A DNA stretch of 64,000 nucleotides. Source: DATFVJ01 sp963712955 (lineage in GTDB: Bacteria; Actinomycetota; Actinomycetes; Streptosporangiales; Streptosporangiaceae). Below, piece after piece: positions 57,721 through 64,000 of the stretch (position 1 is the first letter of the stretch; each line of letters starts with the position of its first letter). Both the position numbers and the translations under genes were made by a program. The DNA lies in assembly GCA_963712955.1 (NCBI GenBank), contig CAVQKF010000005.1:186001-250000 (forward strand), given 5' to 3'. The notes beneath the pieces were generated by a model. It was given only the letters and a program-made list of their open reading frames with translations. It searched no databases and was not told where the DNA came from.

Positions 57721-58034
57721 GTCACGATCAGCCAGCCGGCCAGAAGGGCCGCACTGACGGCCACGGCCAGCGGCATACGGCGCTGGCTTGCACTGCTTGC
57801 CGCTCGCTTCGCGGCCCGGGAAACGTCGGCGGCCTTCTCCAGCGCCCTGGCCTTCACATCGGCCTTGGCGGCGAACGCCTCGACCGTCGCACCGAGTTCA
57901 TCGCGGGCCCGCTCGATCTCCTCGGCCAGTTCCTCGGCCAGCGCGCGCCGGTCGTCATGGGTACAGGCGCCGGGTGTGCCCTGCCTCCATATGTGCCTTC
58001 CGGTAGGCCGCAAGGTAGGTTCTTCTCCGGCCAT
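57705..58034 (-). CDS. DUF3618 protein
   Basis: 109 residues from ATG 58034 (AAGGAGG nine bases upstream). Core: LAEELAEEIERARDELGATVEAFAAKADVKARALEKA, the DUF3618 amphipathic helix, then a C-terminal membrane anchor (PLAVAVSAALLAGWLIVTW). Such proteins accompany YihY and phage-shock-type membrane genes in actinobacteria. It precedes and overlaps the YihY gene. Confidence 0.85.
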   Translation of the reverse strand: MAGEEPTLRPTGRHIWRQGTPGACTHDDRRALAEELAEEIERARDELGATVEAFAAKADVKARALEKAADVSRAAKRAASSASQRRMPLAVAVSAALLAGWLIVTWRRR

Positions 58035-58171
58035 TGGTCTGCATCCTCCTTGGCTGTGTTGCGCTTGATGCCGGTAAGGGGTGCCCACTGAGCGGGCAGG
58101 GAAACGCCCGCCGGCAGCTCGGGCGTCCGGGCCTGTCGTTTTGCCTGCACCTGTCCGGGTAGCCAGTGGCA

Positions 58172-58482
58172 ATGAGCCGCGACGGCGACGCTGGGACAAC
58201 CGGGCCGACGAGTTCGGCGAGCGGCCGCCCCGCGGAGACCGAAGCCGAGCGCGACGACCGCAACCTGGCTGAACTGCTTCAGGAGTTGCGGGTCGCCGGT
58301 CTCGGCGTCCAGGTGCTCTGGTGATCAGTTACGTCGACAAGGGCCTACCGGTCATCATCATCACCGTCTTCGTCCTGTGCGTGTTCGGCGGCCTCTGGTT
58401 TGCCTTCCCCATCGCTCGCCGAGGCGGGCCGCTCGCGGCGGCGCAGCGGCGAGATGACTGTCCGCCCGACAACAGGGGATGA
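58172..58482 (+). pseudogene. DUF6328-like membrane protein with internal deletion
   Basis: ATG 58172 reads to ETEAERDDRNLAELLQELRVAGLGVQVLW and stops at 58322-58324. The N-terminus is that of DUF6328 proteins, which continue with four membrane helices. Directly downstream a different frame gives only the last helix and tail (YVDKGLPVIIITVFVLCVFG, WFAFPIARR), ending at 58482. About 60-80 residues are missing and the frame is broken. Confidence 0.6.
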
Positions 58483-58588
58483 ACAAGCGCCGCGCTCATC
58501 CTGGCCAAGGAAAAGCCGGACCTGGCTGTTGCGGGCACCAGAAGGCGCCACACGTGGCCGCGGGCAATCCGGTAGCGTCACGATGGCA

Positions 58589-58624
58589 CTGGCGCATCTG
58601 GCGCATCTGGCGCATCTGGCGCGT
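58589..58624. repeat. 9-bp tandem repeat, four copies
   Basis: CTGGCGCAT three times and then CTGGCGCGT, in a non-coding stretch before the small ORF at 58755. Confidence 0.9.
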
Positions 58625-58754
58625 CCGCCGTCCGCCGGCCTCGAGGGTGAGAACCGCCGCCGAATGGGTAGGACCACAAACCGTGCCAGGCGCCCGGGCC
58701 ACAAGCACGTGCCGGTCGGCCCTGCGGAAGCAATGGCATACGGGAGGTGAGGAA

Positions 58755-58937
58755 ATGAGCGGGAGCGAGGGCCGCGAGCAGGGCTATCAGGCCAACACCA
58801 ACCAGGCGCGCGATGAGCCTATCCCCGCAAGCCACGAGGACGAGCCCGGTCAGGAGGCCGTTGTGCGGAATCAGGAGCACCCGGCAGCCGCGGGCGAGCC
58901 CGTCCAGCCGAAGCCGGACGGGGAGCACCGGGCCTGA
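58755..58937 (+). CDS. Small hydrophilic protein
   Basis: 60 residues with GGGAGGTGAGG before ATG 58755. Highly charged and Gln/Glu/Pro-rich (SGSEGREQGYQANTNQARDE, DEPGQEAVVRNQEHPAA), predicted disordered. No family recognised. Resembles small stress-type hydrophilic proteins only in composition. Confidence 0.55.
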   Translation: MSGSEGREQGYQANTNQARDEPIPASHEDEPGQEAVVRNQEHPAAAGEPVQPKPDGEHRA

Positions 58938-59023
58938 CGGGCGGGCCGTGGCCGGGTGCCATGCTGCGATCGCCCGTTGCGGGTGAGGCGTCTGTGTCGA
59001 TATCGGCAGCGTAATCGGGCGAC

Positions 59024-60043
59024 TTATCCAGAACGGCTGCGACGCGGTGGCCCACCTTGCGATGGCCCGCGCTTCGGGTGGACAAGGCTGAGCTGGACCC
59101 GGGCAGCGGGGATGCGTTCCTGCTCGCGGGCGAGCAGAGCCAGCGCGCGTGCATCAGCCGCCGTGGGCCGGTTCAGGTCAATTGCTCGTGGCCACAGGCG
59201 GGCGTGGCGGACTGCTGCCACCTCGGCCGAGTACACAAGCGCCTGGCTGACCAGGTATAGCAGGGCGAACATGCCCGCCACGGTGGCGAAGCTGCCGTAG
59301 ACGGGCCCAGCCTTGGCGACCAGCCTCGCCAGCAGCGGCGCTCCGACGGTGAGCACCAGCGTCACTACCGCCGCGCCCAGGATGGCGCCCGGCCAGAGGG
59401 CCCGCACCGGTGCGGGCCGCGCGAGCAGCAACCTGGCGCCAAGCAGCAGGACCGCGAAGATGACCACGACCGAACCTGCCACCGCGGCGGCCCGTTGCAC
59501 TCCAGGCAGGTCGGGCAGCGCGGTGGCCACCACCGTGAGCGCACCGACCGTCAGCGCCCCGAGCAGCAGCGTCGCCAGCATCACGAACACCCGGACGTAC
59601 CTGGGGACAAACCCGGCACGGAGGCGGTGCGGGACCGCCGCGACATGGTTCAGCGTCTGGTAGGCGGAGAACACAACACCGGTTGCTGAGAACAGCAAGC
59701 CGATCAGGCCGGCGATGAACGGAACTGTCGACGTGGGCAAGGCGGCCACCGAGTGCTCAACCGTGGATCGCAGTGCCTGCGGCACGATCGCGGTGACGAG
59801 CCGTTGCCGCAGGTCCGGGTGCTCAGCCAGCACCCGTGACAGCACCGCGACCCCGAGCAGCAGCAGCGGGAAGATGCTCAGGAAGCCGTAGTAGGTGATG
59901 AGCGCGGCCTCGCGCCCGCCTTCGTCGTCCCCGTACTTCTTGATCACCGCGTAAGGAAACCCAAACACGCCGTGCCGGCGCTGCAGGCGGTCCGCCCAGG
60001 CGACGACGCGGTTCACCTGTGCGCTCAAGCCCTCGAAGCTCAT
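59024..60043 (-). CDS. YihY/BrkB family membrane protein
   Basis: 339 residues from ATG 60043; an ATG at 60085 is an alternative start. Family motif REAALITYYGFLSIFPLLLLGVAVLSR near residues 38-64, then FIAGLIGLLFSATGVVFSAYQTLN, ALWPGAILGAAVVTLVLTVG and YGSFATVAGMFALLYLVSQALVYSAEV. A basic C-terminal tail (VHPKRGPSQGGPPRRSRSG) may bind nucleic acid or lipid heads. Only distant from the 56749 paralogue. A 20-bp direct repeat (GCGCGAACTCCCCAGATGAA, 60088-60130) lies in its leader. Confidence 0.88.
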   Translation of the reverse strand: MSFEGLSAQVNRVVAWADRLQRRHGVFGFPYAVIKKYGDDEGGREAALITYYGFLSIFPLLLLGVAVLSRVLAEHPDLRQRLVTAIVPQALRSTVEHSVAALPTSTVPFIAGLIGLLFSATGVVFSAYQTLNHVAAVPHRLRAGFVPRYVRVFVMLATLLLGALTVGALTVVATALPDLPGVQRAAAVAGSVVVIFAVLLLGARLLLARPAPVRALWPGAILGAAVVTLVLTVGAPLLARLVAKAGPVYGSFATVAGMFALLYLVSQALVYSAEVAAVRHARLWPRAIDLNRPTAADARALALLAREQERIPAARVQLSLVHPKRGPSQGGPPRRSRSG

Positions 60044-60305
60044 GGGCTCCAGCCTGCCTGCCGGTGCGTCCCGACACGTCATCATCGCCGCGCGAACTCC
60101 CCAGATGAAGCCGCGCGAACTCCCCAGATGAACCTGTCGTCGTGTTCGATGATGAAGCCCGTCGCGAGACCGCTGCCGCACATCACCCCGGCAGGATGAG
60201 GGAACGGCGAGTGCTCCCGCGCAGTCAGTATGAAGCCGTTCGGGATCAAGGTTTTGAGCTCTTGCGCGGTCGCGGGAGAGTCCGTGCGTCCCGGGCGGCC
60301 GTAGC

Positions 60306-60809
60306 GTGGCTGTCGTGGCAGAAAGCAACCGTCCCGTGCCCGGCGAGCCCTCACTCGTCCCTGCGATCCCGGCCTCCGCAGGAGCGCTGATTTTCGATCA
60401 CGCTGGCAGGCTGCTCATCCTGAAGCCGACCTACAAGTCCGGGTGGACCATCCCTGGCGGGGTGATGGAAGCAGACGGGGAGACACCGTGGGACGCTTGC
60501 AGGCGCGAGGTACGGGAGGAATGTGGCATCGACGTGCGCACCGGCCGGCTCGCGTGCGTCGACTTTCGCCGGCCCCGGCCGGGCAGGCCGGGCGGGATAC
60601 GGTTCCTGTTCGACTGCGGCGCCCTTGACGACCCCGTCCTTGCCGCCGTGGTCCTGCAGCCTGAGGAGATTTCCGAGCACAGGATCGTGGCGCTGCCCAG
60701 AGCCCTGCGCATGCTCAGAGGGCCGATCCGGCGCCGGGTCGGCGCTGCGTGCGCGGCCAAGAAGCTTGTCTACCTGCAGGACGGTCACCCGGCGTCAGGG
60801 GTTGGCTGA
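60306..60809 (+). CDS. Nudix hydrolase
   Basis: 167 residues from GTG. The Nudix box GGVMEADGETPWDACRREV with REECGID fits G-x5-E-x7-REUxEExGU exactly. The family cleaves nucleoside diphosphates linked to other groups (NTP pools, ADP-ribose, CoA); the substrate cannot be told. Alone on the plus strand, divergent from the YihY gene. Confidence 0.9.
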   Translation: MAVVAESNRPVPGEPSLVPAIPASAGALIFDHAGRLLILKPTYKSGWTIPGGVMEADGETPWDACRREVREECGIDVRTGRLACVDFRRPRPGRPGGIRFLFDCGALDDPVLAAVVLQPEEISEHRIVALPRALRMLRGPIRRRVGAACAAKKLVYLQDGHPASGVG

Positions 60810-61046
60810 TCCGCAGGGGTTGCCGCTCGGGCACGCCGTCATCGGCTCACCCGGACGGCACCCTAGCGCTCACCCGGACGGCACCGTAGCGCTCACCCGG
60901 AAGGGGTGACGACGGGGCGATCTGCCCAAATCAGAATTGACGTGTCGGCACACGCGGGACGCGTGCGCCCGCATTGTCTGAATAACCGCGCACGAACCGG
61001 AATATCAGCGCAGGAACCTGAATAACCGCCCAAGAAGGTGAGGGAA
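60810..61046. other. Intergenic region with a 22-bp repeat
   Basis: CGCTCACCCGGACGGCACC occurs in tandem around 60843-60900 (two full copies plus partial ones). Further on, GAATAACCGC and similar words repeat before the HdeD gene. No DosR-like box is seen. Confidence 0.5.
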
Positions 61047-61634
61047 ATGCAACCCGAAGCGCCTGGCGCGCCGGAGTCGCAGGCCGCCATGGTGGCGGCC
61101 TCATGGCAAGCGACGCTATTCATCGGCGTGGTGACACTGATACTCGGGCTGATCGTGAGCTTCAACCCGACCGGCTCACTCAACGTGATTGCCGTCCTGC
61201 TCGGCATCCTCATGCTCATCTCGGGGATCTTCCACCTGGTCCGGGTGTTCGACTCCAGGGAGCCACACCGGGTCTGGCTGGGCATCGCCGGCCTGCTTTT
61301 CATCGTGATCGGCGTCGTCCTGATCCGTCATTTGCACCTCACCACGGGTCTCATCGGGCTGATCATCGGTGTCGTCTGGATCGTCCAGGGCGTGGTCGCG
61401 CTCATCGCCGGCCTGTCTGGCGGGTCCCGTCAGGGGAGAGGCTGGTGGATCTTCTTCGGGATCGTCAGCCTCATCGCTGGGATCGTTGTCGCCTCTTCCC
61501 CTGTGTCGTCCGTCACCGTACTCGCCGTGCTGCTCGGGATCTGGTTCGTCATCATGGGCGTCTTCGAGATCATCGGCGCGTTCATGCTCCGGCACGTGGC
61601 CGCCACGACGAAGTCGGATCTGATCGACGCGTGA
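61047..61634 (+). CDS. HdeD-family membrane protein
   Basis: 195 residues with AAGAAGG eight bases before ATG 61047. Six short membrane helices in three hairpins: LFIGVVTLILGLIVSFNPTG, VIAVLLGILMLISGIFHLVR, LGIAGLLFIVIGVVLI, GLIGLIIGVVWIVQGVVALI, WWIFFGIVSLIAGIVVASSP and VLAVLLGIWFVIMGVFEIIG. HdeD proteins are linked to acid and envelope stress. Monocistronic. Confidence 0.88.
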   Translation: MQPEAPGAPESQAAMVAASWQATLFIGVVTLILGLIVSFNPTGSLNVIAVLLGILMLISGIFHLVRVFDSREPHRVWLGIAGLLFIVIGVVLIRHLHLTTGLIGLIIGVVWIVQGVVALIAGLSGGSRQGRGWWIFFGIVSLIAGIVVASSPVSSVTVLAVLLGIWFVIMGVFEIIGAFMLRHVAATTKSDLIDA

Positions 61635-61717
61635 GGTGGCGCACCCGTGCGCGGAGATGACGCAGTTCGTCATGGCAACTGGCCGCGCCGTGACGAACGC
61701 GCCGTTAATGCAGCGGC

Positions 61718-61795
61718 CTGAGCGGCCCGCGGGCTGAGCGGGCCGCGGCATCAGCGGCCCGCGGCATCAGCGGCCCGCGGCATCAGCGGCCCACG
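61718..61795. repeat. 15-16-bp tandem repeat between converging genes
   Basis: GCATCAGCGGCCCGCG units repeat four times with slight changes and overlap the 3' end of the methyltransferase gene (stop at 61783). The units are partly self-complementary (GCGGCCCGC) and may also act as a bidirectional terminator. Confidence 0.8.
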
Positions 61796-62625
61796 GTTCC
61801 CGGCCACCAGATCGTGACGAGCCGGCGGCCGGACGTGCCGAGGTCGACTGGATGGCCGGTGTCGGCTCCAGACTCGCGCAGCGCCGCTTCGACGTCGCCC
61901 GTGCGCTCCGGCGGTAGACACAGCCTGCGGCGGGTGACCTCGACCAGTTGGGCGAAGCTTGCGTACTCGGCCGTGGCGGGCCGGCTCCAGGCTTCCGCGG
62001 TGACGTCGAGGCCGAGGGCGGTCAGGATCGCGAGCGCGTCATCCGCGGTCGGGACCTCCGGGCGGCGCATGCCGTGAAAGTGCTCCCACAGCTGGTTGAG
62101 CGCTGCGAGCGGGTGGCGGGCCGTCATCTCGACCACGACCCGCCGCCGCGCCCGCAGCGTGAGTGCCACCACGAACGGTGCGAGATCCGCGACGTTGTAG
62201 AGGACGTGGTGGCAGGTGACCACGTCCGCGGCGCCGACCTGGCCGGCCGCGTCCGGCCAGCGGCCCGTGACCGCGGCGACGCCGGCACCCAGGCGGCTGG
62301 CGCTTGCCTCCAGCACACTCAGCAGTTCGCGATCGACATCCACGGCAGTGATGCCCGTCGCGAACGGCGCGAGCGGCAGGCACGCCGCGCCCGCCCCCGC
62401 GCCGACGTCGAGAACCTCGCCGGGCGGTTCGAGCGCCTCACGCTCACGTTCAAACGAGTACCCGAACGGCTGACGCACCTGACGCTCGGCGCGCCGCGCT
62501 AAGACCTGTCTTGGCAGTACCCATGGCGACTCATTGACCTGCGATCTGATCGGGTCAGGGATGGCCCAGGCAGCCAGGTCCCTGCGCCAGCGGTCGAGCA
62601 GGACCTCGAGCGGCGCTGTCGTCAC
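61783..62625 (-). CDS. Class I SAM-dependent methyltransferase
   Basis: 280 residues. SAM-binding VLDVGAGAGAACLPLAPFA (motif I) near 75-93, acidic VDVDREL, then ADVVTCHHVLYNVADLAPFV (motif IV). The ArsM cysteines are not present, so arsenite methylation is unlikely. The start overlaps the stop of the ArsR-type gene (62625-62622), so expression follows that regulator. Substrate unknown. Confidence 0.82.
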   Translation of the reverse strand: MTTAPLEVLLDRWRRDLAAWAIPDPIRSQVNESPWVLPRQVLARRAERQVRQPFGYSFEREREALEPPGEVLDVGAGAGAACLPLAPFATGITAVDVDRELLSVLEASASRLGAGVAAVTGRWPDAAGQVGAADVVTCHHVLYNVADLAPFVVALTLRARRRVVVEMTARHPLAALNQLWEHFHGMRRPEVPTADDALAILTALGLDVTAEAWSRPATAEYASFAQLVEVTRRRLCLPPERTGDVEAALRESGADTGHPVDLGTSGRRLVTIWWPGTVGR

Positions 62626-63002
62626 CGCCAGCCCTCAGCCGTTGTGGCTTCTTGGCTGGCCGCGGAGAGCGCGACGACCCTGCCGATGCGATCAAGCATG
62701 GCCGCGACCAGCCAGTAGTAGACCCAGGTACCCCGCCGCTCGCAGTCGATCAGCCCGGCTTCCCTGAGCACCTTGAGGTGATGCGAGATCGTCGGCCCGG
62801 TGACCTCGAAGAGTCCTGTCACCTCACACACGCATATCTCGCCGCCCCGGCGCGAGGCGATCAGGGAGAGCAGGCGAAGCCGCACTGGGTCGGCGAGCGC
62901 CTTGAACACGCCCGCGAGCTGGGCGGCGTCGCCGACGGTGAGCGGCTGCGTGGTAAGCGGCGCGCAGCACGCCGTGACGGGGCGGGATTCCATGACTGTC
63001 AT
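62622..63002 (-). CDS. ArsR/SmtB-family metalloregulator
   Basis: 126 residues from ATG 63002; 63041 is an alternative. Winged helix: LAGVFKALADPVRLRLLSLI, EICVCEVTGLFEVTGPTISHHLKVLREAGLI. The CVCEV motif on the recognition-helix neighbour is the As(III)/Sb(III) thiolate site of ArsR (ELCVCDL type), helped by an N-terminal ACC. AT-rich inverted words (TTAGATGG, GATTAGACAC) at 63025-63060 upstream are operator candidates. It regulates the methyltransferase and probably the permease upstream. Confidence 0.88.
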   Translation of the reverse strand: MTVMESRPVTACCAPLTTQPLTVGDAAQLAGVFKALADPVRLRLLSLIASRRGGEICVCEVTGLFEVTGPTISHHLKVLREAGLIDCERRGTWVYYWLVAAMLDRIGRVVALSAASQEATTAEGWR

Positions 63003-63126
63003 GACACATACCTTGACACACCTATTTAGATGGAACTCCAAGGACTTGATTAGACACTTGTCGATACAACTTACCCGCCTCGCGTGCCGCGGTCAGACCC
63101 TGCTGAGGGGGGTGCCGTGGGCGTGG

Positions 63127-64000
63127 TCACTCCCGCCCGCTCACCAAGCGTGGAACCCGCGAACGAGGGTTGCCTCGTTCGCGGCGCCGCAGATCTACGC
63201 TCTCCTGGCGCCCGTCGGGCGCGGCATGCGCCCCGTGACCCGAAGGTGCGCAGTGACCGCCGTGGGTGTGAGCGTTCCCTTCACCGCCGGGCGCACCGCC
63301 GCCCATCATCTTCAGCATCGGGATGCCGCCGGTGCGGACGAACCTGATGGACATGATCGCCGCCGCCGCGAGGAAAACGATGTTCAGCCAGGTGGTGTAG
63401 TTCCAGGAGACGCCCGCCTCGGCGATACGCGCGGCGTTGCGGTCGGGGATCAGGCCAAGCCCACCGAACACGAACTCTACAGCGTATCCGGCCCCGACCA
63501 TGGCGGCATAGAACGTGCAGAAAAGGAAGACCGCCATGCGGGTGCCGTAGTACTTACGGTAGATGGCCAGGATCGGCAGGATGATCAGGTCGGCGAAGAT
63601 GAACGCGATCACGCCACCGAAGCTGATCCCGCCCTTCCACAGCACGGCCGCGAGCGGGATGTTCCCGATCGAGCAGACGAAGCTGAGCACGCTGACGAGC
63701 GGCCCGATCAGCGGTCCCCAGATCTTTGCGACGGCCGGGTTTCCGCTGAGGAAGAAGTGCTGCCAGAAACTCGCTGGTACCCAGGCGGCTACGGCCCCGG
63801 CAATGAGCAGTCCGCCGGCCACGTCACGCCAGATCGCCGCGACTTCCATCACGAAGATATGTGAAACGGCGGTGAAGCCACGTGCCGAGCCGAGCCGCCG
63901 CCAGAATGAGCCCGATCCGCTCGCCGACATGTCCATGGCGGCGTGACCCTCCATCGATCCCGCCACACCGCGATCCGCCTGCTCCCGCGCGGACCGCAGC
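63127..64000 (-). CDS. Permease (ArsP/DUF318 type), C-terminal part, cut by the window end
   Basis: The frame has no stop up to the last base of the window, so the gene starts outside it. Visible: a Gly/His-rich linker (SMEGHAAMDMSASG), then the second half of a UPF0718-type permease: VMEVAAIWRDVAGGLLIAGAV, FFLSGNPAVAKIWGPLIGPL, SFVCSIGNIPLAAVLWKGGISFGGVIAFIFADLIILP, the conserved core with SIGN and GGISFGG repeats. A His/Gly tail follows (GGEGNAHTHGGHCAPSG). Relatives export organoarsenicals or act in metal resistance. The arsenic-type regulator downstream on the same strand supports that. Confidence 0.88.
   Translation of the reverse strand, partial: LRSAREQADRGVAGSMEGHAAMDMSASGSGSFWRRLGSARGFTAVSHIFVMEVAAIWRDVAGGLLIAGAVAAWVPASFWQHFFLSGNPAVAKIWGPLIGPLVSVLSFVCSIGNIPLAAVLWKGGISFGGVIAFIFADLIILPILAIYRKYYGTRMAVFLFCTFYAAMVGAGYAVEFVFGGLGLIPDRNAARIAEAGVSWNYTTWLNIVFLAAAAIMSIRFVRTGGIPMLKMMGGGAPGGEGNAHTHGGHCAPSGHGAHAAPDGRQESVDLRRRERGNPRSRVPRLVSGRE

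Overview
The window is a high-GC chromosomal segment of an actinomycete (Actinomycetota). The grounds are codon usage, frequent GTG starts, DosR/DevR-type regulation, Ku, DUF1918, DUF3618 and DUF6788 genes, and an actinobacterial group II intron maturase. No rRNA or species marker is present, so I do not go below phylum. The gene families suggest a soil organism that can face low oxygen.

Layout. Bases 1-6760 look like a decayed integrative element. A 25-bp piece of tRNA-Thr(TGT) at the left edge is repeated inside the intact tRNA-Thr at 6684-6759, just downstream of an integrase C-terminal remnant. Between them lie a broken FAD-linked oxidase, a phosphotransferase fragment, a GntR regulator with a PP2C-like phosphatase, and a broken DUF3987 protein. 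Bases 6985-12266 are a nest of mobile DNA: a transposase remnant, a group II intron that cut a minus-strand gene, and inside the intron's maturase gene a roughly 0.5-kb element with 89-bp inverted repeats. Bases 12745-22280 carry a first block of signalling genes (KaiC-like ATPase, two stand-alone receivers, two hybrid histidine kinases) and a secreted S53 peptidase. A collagen-like secreted protein and an IS66-type element with a perfect 8-bp target duplication follow. Bases 25894-28375 hold small, partly broken genes, a short GntR regulator and transposon debris.

Bases 28784-41691 are a second signalling block (intact and broken hybrid kinases, an Rcp1-like receiver, a NarL-type regulator). 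It surrounds a minus-strand redox set: ApbE flavin transferase, ferric-reductase-like membrane protein, NuoF-like subunit and a 3-cysteine ferredoxin. Three promoters here carry pairs of a TACT-N4-GTA element at an exact 21-bp spacing.

Bases 41993-52841 form a hypoxia/dormancy-type block: GAPDH, universal stress protein, a tightly overlapping operon (small ORF, GltD-like flavoprotein, pyruvate:ferredoxin oxidoreductase, dihydroorotate dehydrogenase-like protein), a CsoR-family repressor, an OsmC-type protein, a DosR-like regulator and a DUF1918 gene. DosR-like boxes (GGGAC-N4-GNCCC type) sit in front of several of these units, and CsoR-like operators (TACCC..GGGTA) flank the repressor and the OsmC gene. 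Bases 52838-61634 continue with a GNAT/acyl-CoA synthetase fusion gene swollen by tandem repeats and frameshifted, Ku, two YihY-family membrane proteins, DUF3618, Nudix and HdeD proteins. The right edge (61783-64000) is an ArsR regulator, a methyltransferase and a permease cut by the window end.

Many frameshifts seem to be single-base events in otherwise well conserved genes. Some could be assembly errors rather than true pseudogenes; this is flagged where it applies.
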